A DNA stretch of 64,000 bases from Glandiceps talaboti (taxonomy: Eukaryota; Hemichordata; Enteropneusta; Spengelidae), in the NCBI RefSeq assembly GCF_964340395.1, contig NC_135555.1, forward strand, positions 3,890,001 through 3,954,000, written 5' to 3'. Numbering within the stretch: position 1 is the first letter of the stretch; each line of letters starts with the position of its first letter. The position numbers were made by a program, and so were the translations under genes. Under the pieces are notes generated by a model that did not search any database, was not told where the DNA came from, and was given only the letters and a program-made list of their open reading frames with translations. Shown here in pieces: positions 47,888 to 61,629 of this stretch.

Positions 47888-48164
47888 CACACTCACACAT
47901 ACTCTGTCACACTCACACATACTGTCACACTCACTCACACATACATACATACATACATACATATACACACACACACACACACACACTCACACATACACAC
48001 ACACACACACTCACACATATACATATACACATACGGACACTCAGTCATAAACATACATACATACATACATACATACATACATACATACATACATACATAC
48101 ATACATACACACTGACACACACACTGACAGTCAGTCACATAGTGATACACTGACATACAGACCA

Positions 48165-48225
<61 letters not shown>

Positions 48226-48245
48226 TACATACACACATTCACTTA
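47759..48245. repeat. (CA)n/(CATA)n compound microsatellite
   Basis: Nearly 500 bp of CA- and CATA-type repeats with irregular ACTGTCAC blocks. Confidence 0.95.
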
Positions 48246-48830
48246 CAGTCAGACACACTTTCTGCACAAGCAGTATTATACTTGATATCTAATAGACACA
48301 AATGTGATATTTTGTCATGCTCACATTCACACTACATAGTACATTGTAATTTGTATATTGTCATGATTATTGATATTCATATTTGGTATAGAGGTATATT
48401 GTACATGTTGAATATGATGGCCATGATGTCAGTGTCACCAAACTCAGCAGTCACATGTCTAAATGAAAAACAACAACAATATATATTATCCTATGGAATT
48501 GACATGCCTAAATGTTTTTAAAAATAGTTCAAAAGTTGAAAGATATCATTCTAATGCAAGAATGAACCAAAACATGTCACTTGAGAATATTTTTTTAGAA
48601 GTTAGACCATCGACCCCCACAGACATCTACATTATATTCGATTGAGTGTGTAGAAACAAAAATCTACCAACAAAATGAGAACAAGATATGTGTATATTTT
48701 GCATTTCATGTGTATTGATTATGTCAAAGATACTGTGTAGGATATCAAACAAAGTCTTGACCTGTACGATCAACAGAATCAAAGAATACTGGAGAAAGAA
48801 TCTTTGGATTTTTTGAATTTTGAGATTTAA

Positions 48831-48905
48831 TCATAGCCAGTAGTAAGAGATTCTAATTCAAATCATAGCCAGTAGTAAGAGATTCTAATTCAAATCATAG
48901 CCACT
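48831..48905. repeat. 32-bp tandem repeat, about 2.3 copies
   Basis: The unit aatcatagccagtagtaaga plus gattctaattca is repeated directly without changes. Confidence 0.85.
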
Positions 48906-50697
48906 GTTTAGTTAAAGGAATTGTACCACAGAAAAGATTTGAAATAGTTTTATAATTGAAGAGAAATTTTAAGTATGTAAGTATAAATTCAACATAATCA
49001 CCTTTTAAAAACATCCAACTTTCAACTTTACATCTACAATAAAAGTTTATGAAAGGAAATTGATGATGGCTTAACTATAAATAATCACAGTAAATCTAAG
49101 AAAATTCAAGTCAAAGTGATTCATTGGAAGAACAAAGATAAAGAAATTATTGACCACATCAACATTCAACTCTATGTCAAGTTTGAATTTCAAATTTGAA
49201 TTAATCATAGGCAGTTTAAATTAACACAGAATTGCCATAATAGGAGAAAACCCACAAAAATACAAACTTTAATCCCAAATTCAATATTTAAAATTAAGTT
49301 GGAAAAAGGGTACACAAAAGACATTTGTATTAAGTTTTTCATCCCCTGAATTCTCACTAAAGAAAATTTAAATGGTCAAAAAAATATATAGAATTGAAAA
49401 AAATTTGAAGGCAAAAAAGATCCATATTTGCAATCTAAAAGTCAAGCAGAAATTTATGCCTTTTATGTTTTCAAATTAAAATATTTGAACAGAAAATAAT
49501 TTTTTGAAATATTAAAATTTTACTGAAAGGAACCTGGAAATGTAATATTTATTATAGCAAGCAAGTATGGAAATTAAAATCATAAAATTAAACTCTGAAA
49601 TTCTTTCTTAAGTTCAAATTAAATGATTAAAATTGATTCCATTTTTATGAAGGAAAAAAATTAAAGAAAATAGGAAAGTTTTCTTAATTAGTATGTTTAT
49701 TAACAATTAGATTAATTAACTGTAGAGGTGAGAAAACAGGTTATTGATAACATAGAATATACATGTTAGATGATTGTTGCATTGGTTGAGAACACAGAGA
49801 AGAGTGTGTGAGGTAGGGAAACATTGTCGTGTGTAAACCACCCCTGTACTACTAAGTGTGTAAAGAGAAAGCGTTCAATCTTTATAAACGACTGAGAGTC
49901 AGATAAATCAGAAACCTTTGTCACAGACATGTAATATTGATACAGCCTTAGATAGAAACTTGAAGGGAATGAAAAACGAACCTGGCATAATGAAAATACA
50001 TTTTTAAGTTCAAACAGTTGACCTGTAGTGCTTATGATTACACGATGGCAGATGAATAAAGTGAAAACCCTAGGGACGCACAAAATACATACCATCAGAA
50101 CGGCTGGAGCAAGTGGAAGAATTGAGTTTAATATATGACATTTTGTATGTCCCAGGAGACATGATCCAATACATCGTCTATTCCCCCATCATGATTTTTA
50201 CAATAATTCCATCATATTGCACAGGTAAAAGTGGAAAATTGCATGTCCAAAATGGATGGCGATAGTACACTTCTAGTTTTCTGCTTGAGTGCTTTTCATT
50301 TCTGGATAATAGTTATACTTTAATAGGTGCAGCATTGCTTCGTTACTGACATTATAATACATTTATCCACTATAGATGCATATTTCTACTGTAGCGGATT
50401 AAATTTTTAGGAGGTCAAGTTGAGTTATGGTCCAACAAAATACTCATATATCTAGTTTCTTGAAACGTGTGTAATAATTGGCTGATTATCTCGGGTTGGT
50501 TCACCCCAACATTATAAACAGACATTAAAATATCAGCTAATTCTTTGTATGATTTTGCAAGTCATAAATTGATCACGCTAATGAATTTGTTTTCAGTCGT
50601 CCATCAAATCATGCTAATAGGACAATTAAAATAGACCAATGATTATGAGGAAATTACTCATCCACTTTTATTGAACTCTAATTAGTTCCATACTCTG

Positions 50698-50711
50698 GCT
50701 CTAGAGGGCGC
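50698..50711 (+). promoter_or_regulatory. CTCF-like motif, imperfect
   Basis: GCTCTAGAGGGCGC fits the CTCF core at 12 of 14 positions, inside a candidate conserved block. Confidence 0.3.
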
Positions 50712-53700
50712 TTGTCATAATTCTGCTCTGGGAGTAATGATTAAATCTTATGAATGCAAGTTTTGTAATTCTGTATTCAGGTTGGGGGTCTTCTGTGTCT
50801 AGCTCCCTGATGTAGAAAGAATTGTATGAATGATTCCATTAATCCACCATCAGGCAACAATTAACAATTGACCTTTTGGCAGCTAAATTGCCGTGATTGT
50901 ATTGAGTATAAATTCAGACTCGGTTGTCGTTCAATCAGCACCGTGCGAGTCTCCATGTATGGCTGAAGGGTAGTCAGAGTTATGAAATTACCAAGTTGTA
51001 TGTAGGCTTTCACCTCCTATCCTACAGGCTTGTAATATAAGCCTTCAAAGGCCTCTTCAACTATGCTTTGCATGTAATTGCATTTTTTGTTTTTGTTCCT
51101 AAGGACAGTACTGGCATCCGGTATAGACATGTGTACATTAAATATATTTTCAGTGGCGTTATTATCCTTTTCCTCTTGTTGGCAAGCCACTTAGCCCCGC
51201 ATTTAATCCCGATATGTATATCAAAGCAATGTGATGGACTTGGACAAGTCGACATGTGACAATGGGAGACAACCTTTCCTTTAAGGCGGTATACAGCATC
51301 TAAATCCTCAGTCTGCAGACTTGTCCATCAATATTATTAGACAGAATATTATATTCTAAGCACATCATTGTATGAGGATGTTACGCCGTGATTTTCTTCT
51401 TAATGCCCGCTCCTTGGGGACCCCATACATATCTTAAGAGTTTTATGCTATTCAAAATGGGATAATATGATTGAAATAAATTTCATATCTTATGCGGAGA
51501 CATGAAGTACAATATTCGACATCAATAATTAGATCTATGACTAAGTGTTATGATATATTTCAGAACGCTGCTGGCACTGTTTGGATGTGCGGATGGACAA
51601 GCTAAGTTTGGGTAATGGAGATTTGGCAAATGCTTTTTAATCAGTCAATTTGAGAGACATCGGCATGGCGTGGTAAAATGACATCTCCATAAATCTGTAG
51701 TTTGTGCATGTTCGGCTGGCAGGCCGGAGCTCGTAAATCAGGCCAAGTCTTGATAATGGACATGACTGGGATGATATGCATTGTATAGGTAAATGAAGTC
51801 CGGTACTTGTGCACTGAATACACAAACAAGATAGGAGATTGAAAATTCCGTTATAGTGATGGAAGAAAAATGAAGCTTGTCCAGAAGTGTTGGCGTAGCA
51901 ACAGGTCAATATATTTTCCCCTGCTACTTAAAGCTAAAGCTAAAGGTAGTAAATCTATTGACCGTAATTTGCTAAACTATAGACTCGAGGTGGCCTTTCT
52001 TGCGAACTTTTGCTCTTTGAGCTCTCACAGTTGACAATCTTAACACTGATTATGAAATCAAAATACGAGGAAAAATGATTGAAGTTGACTCGTTCGAGAC
52101 TATATGACTGGGAGGTAAAAGCACATTTATGAAACGGACTGATGCAGGTTAGAGCCCAAGGCGTCGTGTCAATTAAACCTAATGAAATTAGTAACACTTG
52201 GTGAGACAATCACAATAAGGTTAAAAGGCTGAGACTAGTGTTCCTATGGCTTGTTTTTCTTCCATTTTATTGCCAAGTGTTGTAACCACGTCAGGTGGTA
52301 TGGCATCTCCCATCTCTTCAGTCTCAAGGTGTGTGTATGCAATCGGCAAGATTTCTCAGCCAACTAAGTCTATACTTTATTAAATTATTGAGGAAAGCGA
52401 CATCGCCTTTCACGCACTCAAGCTGCCACTCATTATACTCTCCCATGGGACCTATCAATGCATGTGTAATGGCCCGTCACATGACAGTACTTCTATATTT
52501 TGCAACTAATAAACAGAACAATATAAGTAATACATGGCTATGTCACAATGCAAATAGATTAATCTAGAAAGAGCTTTAATAAAAAAACCTCTGATACATG
52601 CATAGCAGCTTAAATCCAATCACATCAAAAACACAACATTGCAGTGAAGAGATGCTGCGCAAGTTACATTTTGATTTATGTCGTTTTGTTACTGTGTCGC
52701 TGTCCTAGTGGAGGCATCAGAGATTTCCTGGTGGACTTCATGGAAGTTTTATGAGTTAAACATCTTCAGAAAGTTACTGCTGTGAAGTGTCTTCTTGTAA
52801 TATGTATGAGTGATGAAACATAGAAATGGATGATCCTAAGATGTGGGATGACAGGAAATCGCAACCATTGACAAAAGAAAACTACTTGAGAAAAGAATTG
52901 ACACTTAACAAACAAACAAACAATAGATATGCTAATTTTTAAAAGAAGAACTAAGATCATAACAAATAAACAGCTGATTTTGAGAAAGTGACTTTCATGA
53001 TGAAATCTAAACATAAATTTGTATTTTACTTCATCTCTCACATTATGTTTATGCACTATAAGAGTGGTTTTCATATTCATCATGATTTCATACACTGGTG
53101 ATGATTCTTGAAAAAGTGGTGAAGTCTCCAAGGACCATTATTGTTAACAACCATTTTAAAAGTAGTTGAAATCCTTGTTCTTAACTTTTTCAATTTGTCA
53201 GATTCTCCACAAAACATGATTTTCTGAAATATTGGTCCCGATTTCCTCTTAGCATAATACGTACCTCTGAAATAGAAAGGGTAAACTATTGTTGTTAATT
53301 TGTTCATGAGAACTGACATGCCATTCTCAGTTAAATTCAAGAAACACATTTTTAAAAATAGTCACAATGTTAACCATTTTAGTATCCATAATGGCTACCA
53401 AATATTAATACCATTGTAGAATTAACTTTGTTAATTTTTTTTTTTGAAAACGAGATAAGTGGACATCCAAATTTCTTTTATCATTCTATTAAAAAGGACC
53501 AGAAATGACTTTTCATATTGTTTGGAGAGATTTTTATATAGTAACTTTGATTTTCAGGAAAATTGGTTTCTAAAGGCACATTCAAGCTACCATATAGACT
53601 AGATTGTGAAGCCAAGATTGGGAAACCTATAGTAAAGGATATGATATTGTGTGACTCAGTACCGCAATCTATTTCAAGATTAAAACAAGTTTTATTAAAT

Positions 53701-54986
53701 ACACAGTATCGCCAGGGAATATTTAATAAACAATGGTTGCTTATCTAGCCAACATTTACATAAACAGGAAATGAACAATAATGATGAATGATGAAGGTCA
53801 GTGTCAAGAATGCCTGATAAGATAACTATCTCCATGACAACTGTGATGAATATTTACATTATATGTGCCAGTTTATCAGTTTTGATATACCACCCACTAG
53901 CAATATCCGATTAAATTGTATTTCACAACATAAACAAACTTGCAATTCTGGGGGTATAGTGATTTAATTTTTTACTTCCCTAGGTCCTAGAAATGTAAGG
54001 TTAACAAAAACACTTCCATACACACTTTCTGGATCACTCCAATTTCATATAAATACTTCTTATGAAGTTTTAATGTTTACAGCAACATGAAAATACTTTA
54101 TTTTTTCTGAAATTCTTTGCTGAGAAATTTGTTTTCTTTTAATTCCATAGTATATGCGATATTGATAACTTTTTGGACTGGAATTGATATTTTGGATAGA
54201 TTTTCATATACAAATGTATGATGGGCCACCATATGCATACAATACCATTCTTTTAAAAATGTCAATTTCACCATAGCAAAAAAAAGTCAAATCAGAATAA
54301 TGAATTTCACTATATCAATATACCATTTTCCAATAATTCTACAGCTAATTAGATATCTCTCAGGATGTTTTTGGTCAAAGTTGCAGTTCAGTTTTGTCTC
54401 CTTCCTTGCTTTGTAACACAAAAACAGAAGTGCAGAAACAGCTAGGCTGAAATGAAGAAAATTTATGTTTACTGCAGATCTTCAGAGTTTGACAAGAATG
54501 TTTTCTGGTATGTGTGCTTTTATAAAAGTGAAAATAATAATCATTTTCAACTAAAAGTTCCAATACATGTATTTTGGCAGTGAAACTTGAAATTGATTTT
54601 TACTAAAACTGCTCTTTACATCAACATGACAAAAAAAACCCCCAGAAATATCCACGAAGTGGTACTCATATAAGATTTGATACTTTGTTGGGTAATATTG
54701 GATAAAAGCCTGTGATAGACACAGAAACACATGTTTTTGTGTCATGAAGTTTGAAAAAATACAATACTTCTGGTTAGCTAGAATAACATTATGAAAGCTG
54801 AAAACCAAGTCTGTAGTTGGAAATAACTATGCATCATGTATATCAACTGAACATAGTCAGATTTTGAAAGAACAAGACTCGGTGTATTCAAATCTCAATA
54901 TTTATGGCAGCAATATCTTTGCTTGTCTACATAAGTCTTTTGACAACTTTTTGCTAAAAATATAGTATGCATTAATTGGCTAATGT

Positions 54987-55000
54987 GTTACCATGGCAAC
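54987..55000 (+). promoter_or_regulatory. Perfect RFX X-box with CCAAT and octamer-like neighbours
   Basis: GTTACCATGGCAAC matches GTTRCCATGGYAAC completely. ATTGGCTAATGT lies just upstream (54974-54985), ATTTGCATAT just downstream (55003-55012), and the ATTGGCTAATGTGTTTCCAT block is repeated at 55030. This is a dense cluster of factor-type motifs with no gene start nearby. Confidence 0.5.
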
Positions 55001-57213
55001 ACCATTTGCATATCAAAAGTCAGCACTGATTGGCTAATGTGTTTCCATATTCACCTGTCAACCAAATTAGATCATGAAGATTTTTCAAGAAGAAAAAAAC
55101 CATTCATGAATCTTGAAGACGTGACTGAGAATCCATCAGTTGTGATATCTCATATCTGAAAAAAACCTGCCTTAGATATCTCATATATCTTACCGAATTT
55201 CCAATAAGCAATTTTAAAGTGTTTTTCAGAGTTTGATGAGAAATATGAGTAAGATGTGGGAATTGACAGCAATACCCAGGTGAATTGTTGTGTTCATTCA
55301 TTCACTCACTACCACTATAGAGAAAACATATGCGCTAAATGCTACCATGTACTGTAATTGAACAATGTAGTGTCACTGACCTTTCTGTTTGTACCGACAA
55401 ATCTACCAATTACAGACTTGTTGCCCTTGTGTCACTGGTATCTAAAGTTTACAGCAAATCGCTTCCACCATACTACTTGACTACTTAATTATCCATGCAG
55501 AGATGGGGGCTCAAAGCAAGCGGCTGACACAAGACAGTTCAAGCCGTTAAGCTCCCTTTAATGAGAAAAAATAACACCAAACTTCCAAAATGTCATAGTT
55601 TTTGACCATGCGTCACCAAGTAGCTAGGACTCATTTAACCCTCTAATATTCAAAGTGTATACAGACAAGGTGTCTCGGTGTCCAGATTTGTTGCCGATAA
55701 TCCCAGTTCAAGTTCAAAATAGGTGTTGTTTTTCCACTTCGGTGAAATAAATGGCAAGACACAATTTATCATGATTGATAGCTCAACTTTAATGGTGAAG
55801 AATGAAAATGTAAAGTATCTGTCGCCATGCAACAGTTGCCGTGCAACCTGATGTGACACATAGTGATGAAAATTCAGTGATTTTAAAGCCAAAGTGTCAT
55901 GACTTTTGAAGTCTGTATTAAATAGATTTAGTAGTTTGATGGCGATATGCAGTCAAGAATTTCAACTAGAGTTTTACATTTACAGTTAAGTCAAGTTTTA
56001 TTTCCAACCACTATAAAGTACTGGTACTTCTTACTGAATGCAAAACAAAAAGTCATTTTTTTCCTAAACTTCATCAGATTTATGTAGACTTTGATACCTT
56101 CATAATTGGAATTCATTTCACAATACATGATGTACTTGTTTTTCAACATAAAAAAAACCATATCAAATCTTATTCCATAGGTGTAATTGTCTATTTCAAA
56201 ATCACAATATGTAAATTATCTCCTGCTCAAACAATGCTGATTGGTGAATGGAAATTCAAAAGTTTGGTAGCTTAGTTTTGATTGGCTGTTGTCACATGTG
56301 CCACTTTAAACTGTAAAATCTGATTAGCTAATCACTGTTCTTTTGGAAAGTCTTACTTAACAATAACATTCAGTTTACTGTATTCATGAATACAGTGGTG
56401 AGAATTTAAAAAGTGTCAAATGTCTTATTATTTTATTATTTTGTATCTTTATTAGGTATATATTGATGTATTTGGGTTTTTAAAAAAAATGAGTTTTGTG
56501 ATTTACATAGTACAGAAAAACATAGCCCAAAACAAATTCCCCTAATAACACTCCCTTATACTCCCAAATGTCTTCAGGGGCCCTCGTTCTGGTAAAATGT
56601 AAAAAAACACACGAAAACCCTGTTCCATTTCAAATCAGCTGTACATTGATTTTGCCCCTTGTACAATGACATACAACATTTTTCTTTCATGTAGTCAGTA
56701 CATAAATTTAATTTGAAGTAGTCGTTGCTACATTACAGGGAGTTTTGCCAGCGCTATCAGTCCAAATGCATTCTGAATATCAATAGACCAAGATCTCCAA
56801 TTACTTATCATTTCATAGAGAAAAGAACATTAAGAATACCGCCTAGAACAGGCTGGTGTTTGTTTCTCACTGACACAGATTCAACATGCAATGTACATAT
56901 ACAACCATTGATTCTTCCTCTCGGCCAGACTTGCTAATGAAAACTTAAGGTGGAATTTTTTATTGAAGTCCCAGTATTACTGCTTTGTTCATTTCACGGT
57001 GCTGATTGGAAACATCTTAAATTTCAAGGTTGTACGATCCCCTGACCTTTCTCACTTCTTAAATGACTTAACTTAAACTGTCTTCTTTTCCCTGGTGATT
57101 TTTATGACTTCTTCCAAACTTTAAAGCCTTTTTTCACTCAGTATCTTTATATCTTAATGGATTATTACGTGTTGTTATGCTGCTTCTTATGTCTGTTTGT
57201 CTGTGTGTCTGTT

Positions 57214-57214
<1 letters not shown>

Positions 57215-57251
<37 letters not shown>

Positions 57252-57690
57252 TGTATGTATGTATGTATGTATGTATGTATGTATGTATGTATGTATGTGT
57301 GTGTATGTATGTATGTATGTATGTATGTATGCATGCGCGTGTGTGTGTGTATGTATGTATGTATGTATGTATGTATGTATGTGTGTGTGTGTATGTATGT
57401 ATGTATGTATGTATGTATATATGTATGTATGTATGCATGCATGCATGCATGCATGCATGTATGTATGTATGTATGTATGTATGTCTGTGTGTGTGTATGT
57501 ATGTATGTATGTATGTATGTATGTATGTATGTATGTATGTATGTATGTATGTATGTATGTATGTATGTGTGTATGCATGCATGCATGCATGTATGTATGT
57601 ATGTATGTATGTATGTATGTATGTATGTATGTATGTATGTATGTGTGTGTGTGTGTGTGTGTATGTATGTAATGTATGTATGTATGTATG
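57215..57690. repeat. (TATG)n/(GT)n/(GCAT)n compound microsatellite
   Basis: Long tetranucleotide array. The open frames of 140-184 codons on both strands are artefacts of a repeat without stops. Confidence 0.95.
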
Positions 57691-57857
57691 CAGTGTTTTA
57701 TTTAAGGGCGGTAAGTAGGTAAAATCTACCGGGGTTCCCACATCATTTTACCGGGGTTCCCCACCTAAACTATGATACATTGCATGCGAAGCACTACCAG
57801 TTTTACCTCTTTCCCCCTTTCTGTTACCGGGGTTCCCAAACCTTAGCAAAAACACTG
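57691..57857. mobile_element. hAT-like MITE (167 bp) inside the (TATG)n array
   Basis: Ends are CAGTGTTTT and AAAACACTG, the CAGTG-type termini of hAT elements. The interior carries accggggttccc three times (57729, 57755, 57823). Target duplications cannot be told from the surrounding repeat. Confidence 0.7.
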
Positions 57858-58115
57858 TGTATGTATGTATAAATAATGTATGTATGTATGTATGTATGTA
57901 TATGTGTGTGTCTGTATGTATGTATGTATGTATATGTGTGTGTCTGTATGTGTGTATATGTTTATGTGTCTGTCTGTCTGTCTGTCTGTCTATGTCTGTC
58001 TGTCTATGTCTGTCATGCATGCATTATGTATGTATGTACGTAGGTTTATATGTAGATATGTGTGTGTATGCATGTGTGTATGTGTGCATGTATCTGTTGA
58101 TGTGTTTGTATCTGT
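57858..58115. repeat. (TATG)n/(TCTG)n microsatellite, continuation
   Basis: Right-hand part of the array interrupted by the MITE. Confidence 0.9.
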
Positions 58116-60620
58116 GTGTGTTTGATTTTTTTTTTAAATTGTGTTGATGCAAATGTTTATAGTTATCATAAACAATGGAAGGTAAAAAACAAATATGTAT
58201 TTCTAGTGAATTACTTTTTGTTTTGTTTTTAGTGGTGAATTTTTATTTTTTATTACTACTTTTTATTTATTTATTGTTTTCCCAATTCCTATAATTTTAT
58301 ATCACAAATAGCAAAAAAAAAAAAAAAAAAAAAATTAGTATTGTAGTAAATGTGTATGTACATGTATGTGTGTACCTGGGTGGGTACATTACATTGTGTG
58401 CTCTTGAATTGTTTTTATGTTTGGAGATCTTCCGAGATATTAGGAAACAAAGCACAAACAGAGTACATTATGACAATGCTGTAAATACAGGAAACCGTAC
58501 CTTCGAGTTTAAGATTAAAACACTTTCGAAATGTGAATGAAAATGCCACTAAAACCATACTTTTACCACATCACTTGAACTTAAATCAACATCCTGACAG
58601 GATCAGTAATCACAAAATTGTTTCCTAAAATAACAGACACTCGGTGAATTTTGAACGTTCAGTTTTGCTCGTTTTCCATCAAAATGTAGTCACTATGCAT
58701 TACATGTATAAGTATACTTTCATTTGATATAGCCTCCCGTGAGCTTTATAGCGTATCGTAGACAGGGCTTTTATCCCTTATGCCTACAGCAACTTTGTAT
58801 TATTCATAAACGATATGCCTATTTTCTTTGTTTTTATCATTTATCATTCATGGAAGATAAACCCTCCAGATAAGACTTAATGAAGACTAGTAAAGAGGCA
58901 TGCAGAATAACTGTAAGCTGTAGCTTACATATGTTTACACTGTCATTTTATACTCTCAATTTTAGACAACTATACTATAGTCAACATATTGACATCATCT
59001 TGACTCAAATTTTTATGAAGGAACTATAAAAATTGGAAGTAGTGCAAAGAAACATAATTACGGTTCACTATTTCTAGCATCATGTATACTATTTTTGAGT
59101 AACGTTGGATTTTTTTCTGTGCAAAGATAGAAAAAAATAGTAAAGAAATTCATAAATTGTTAATTTTTGCAGTTTCTAACATTTTGAACTTTAAAAGGAT
59201 AAATTTTTTATCAACTTTTATTCAAACCTCCAGAAAATCTTGAGTTAATATATGATATTGCCCCTACTTGTTTATCAATTAGTTTCTATTTTGAAGTGAT
59301 CGTTGAAAATGGAATTTAGATGAAGTTTAAAAATGAAAATATTAGTACAATGAAAAGATATGAGAGTAAAATTCAAATCTTGTCATTAGTTGTCAGCTTG
59401 AAATGTATCAATCCATTTGTTGAATTCAGTGTTGAAATATTAAACTTAAGGTCAAAAAAGTCGTTGACTTAAGTTCAGTTTGCCATCATTGTGTTTTAAT
59501 CTAGATACAGTGTTCAATAAAGAATAATAAAAATGCCAAAATGGTGTTAAAATACATTCTCTACTTCTTTTCATTCATCCACAAATGTATTAATCTTATG
59601 TCGCGAACCTTTTTGATAAATGTTAAGCTTTATCTGATGTTGAATTTTAATCTAATAACTCTACAGAATAGAGATGTCGGGGAAAAAAATGAAGGAATAA
59701 TTGTAATAGGTATACTATCAGATGTAATGCGTCTGAAGGAGAAAGAGTGATAAAGACGACCCTAGTTTTAATTATGGTACTCTCCTGCACGGGATTAGAA
59801 GTGATCTGAAAATGTATTTTTTCAGAATTAGTCTGTCTTTGTGCTGGCGTCATCTTTTGTGCGGGATTTTGCCTTTCTGCTATTATTCAGACCTTTATTT
59901 GTTATTAGCATTATGACAGTAGTGACACTCCATTTGTAGACTTCATCAGCCAGTTTGTCGAGCCTCTCAAATTACACGCATCTTTCATATGGAGCTAATA
60001 AGCGAAATCTTTAATATGTATTTCTCCAATGCATAGCAATAAGCATTGATAGTTAGATATCTGATAATGCCATGCTATTCATAAAGCAGAGTGGAAACCG
60101 TAGCGTCGCTGTGAGTGAAGTCTCTGCTTGCTATGATCTTAAAGTATTTGCCTAATGTCACAATATCACAAGGAAATTGTTGACCCCGTTTGACCTAGTA
60201 AACTGATTCTGAGCTCACTTTGCCTAGTGCAAACATTACTAGCCTAAAGACAACTTTTACTTGTTTAAGGATATCCTTTTGAAAATATTTAGCGATGGCT
60301 TCTAATAGATGTGCAAATACAAAGGTAATCAATTGCAGCCTTCAATGGTTACTTTACACTACTTATTCCTACACTACAATATTGCTGCAAAACATAATAT
60401 GATTATCTATAAAAAGTACTATATGACGATTTATGAGCTCTGTGTCACCGACTAGGGGATGTTAATAATTTGAAGGGTCAACGCTATATAGATCTGCTAA
60501 ATGGAATGGCTGTATAAGTTGGACACAAAAAGACGACAGTCGCATATAAAGCAGAATTAAGAGATCATATTAGCCATCAACCGTGATCTTGACACAGATG
60601 ATTTCGTCTGTCACTTGCAG
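58116..60620. other. Gene-poor; candidate conserved noncoding block 59830-60260
   Basis: Mostly AT-rich. The block 59830-60260 stands out as repeat-free, balanced sequence (for example tttattagcattatgacagt) and may be regulatory. No exon seen. Confidence 0.3.
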
Positions 60621-60729
60621 GATAAATGTTTCCCTGGAGTAGTCAAGTTCAATGATGTAGATTTTACTGGCAGTTTTGAATTTGATATACAATTACCTGC
60701 ACAAGATATCCAGCTGGAAATCTTTTCTT
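60621..60729 (+). CDS. Candidate internal coding exon, unknown gene
   Basis: Between a good acceptor (TCTGTCACTTGCAG) and a good donor (TCTT|GTAAGT), one frame is open for 36 codons plus one base (DKCFPGVVKFNDVDFTGSFE, then FDIQLPAQDIQLEIFS). The other two frames contain stops. The composition is protein-like but no family is recognised, and no partner exon was found in the window. Confidence 0.3.
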
Positions 60730-61375
60730 GTAAGTTGTATGTGACTTGAATGTTAAACTTTCAAAAAAGTTTTTTATTTGGATTTTTAGGCATATGATGA
60801 TAAAGTTTTGATTTTATTCAAAAAGAATGTTTTAATATTTGAAGAATTTCTCTAGAAATGATTATAGTTGCGACAATTTTAGAAAAACTATCTCCTTTTT
60901 ATTTATAGACAGTTTTAATCATTTATAGATAATGAACTTTTTAACGAAATTGATGGCATTGCAACATTTCTAAATTTCTTAAGATTTTTGATTAATTTGA
61001 AACAAAAAATTATTTAGCAGACTTATAGAAATGAAATAATACCAAAATTAATACTTATAAGTCTGAAATTGTAAATTTATGAAGAATTTCTGTTCTTATT
61101 TAGATAAAAAATGAAAGACTAAAGTTTTCGATAGAATAACACCATGTAAATGTATTCAAATTGTAACATGAATGAAACTTCTTGACAAAGTCTGCTAAGG
61201 AGTAAAAACTAGTCAAAGATTCAAGTCAATTCAAGACTTATTTACTGTTAATACATTTATGTCACTGTGAACACTTTTAGAAGTTCCAGTAAGAAATTTG
61301 ACATCCATCAATAAAACAGTCAGTATCTAAATTGAATTGCTTCTGTTGTTTAATGATAATAAGATGAAAAGAACG
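60730..61375. other. No gene seen
   Basis: Very AT-rich, low-complexity sequence. Confidence 0.4.
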
Positions 61376-61629
61376 GAAATGAGGTGTAAGTTTGGAGTCT
61401 AAAGCCCCACAGAAATGAGGTGTAAGTTTGGACTCTAAAGCCCCACAGAAATGAGGTGTAAGTTTGGACTCTAAAGCCCCACAGAAATGAGGTGTAAGTT
61501 TGGACTCTAAAGCCCCACAGAAATGAGGTGTAAGTTTGGACTCTAAAGCCCCACAGAAATGAGGTGTAAGTTTGGAGTCTAAAGCCCCACAGAAATGAGG
61601 TGTAAGTTTGGAGTCTAAAGCCCCACAGC
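61376..61629. repeat. 36-bp minisatellite, seven units
   Basis: The unit gaaatgaggtgtaagtttgg plus actctaaagccccaca is repeated seven times, nearly perfect (G/C variant in actct/agtct). As the period is divisible by three, a - strand frame of 93 codons with a 12-residue repeat appears. It has no start or splice support. Confidence 0.9.

Larger units (their letters stand above)
48906..57200. other. Gene-poor region with possible regulatory blocks
   Basis: No confident exon. The blocks 50130-51420 and 51500-52200 are high-complexity, contain many TAAT cores, lack simple repeats, and look like conserved noncoding DNA by texture. Weak coding candidates: 53547-53635 (after TTTCAG) and 56741-56935 (65 codons after CATTACAG, ending ILPLGQTC and stop). 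Neither resembles a known family. Confidence 0.35.

Noticed and set aside
53547-53748. Possible exon after TTTCAG at 53557
   Set aside because: Frame is open, but the donor is weak, composition is AT-driven and there is no recognisable domain.
56741-56938. Possible terminal exon ending ILPLGQTC
   Set aside because: The acceptor has a poor pyrimidine tract and no upstream exon; retained only as a weak note in the feature list.
57134-58147. Long open frames of 140-184 codons on both strands
   Set aside because: They are translations of TATG/GT microsatellites (YVCM, HTYI repeats). The same holds for frames at 12056-12362, 23606-24060, 39515-39941, 40407-40742, 43606-44024 and 47759-48267.
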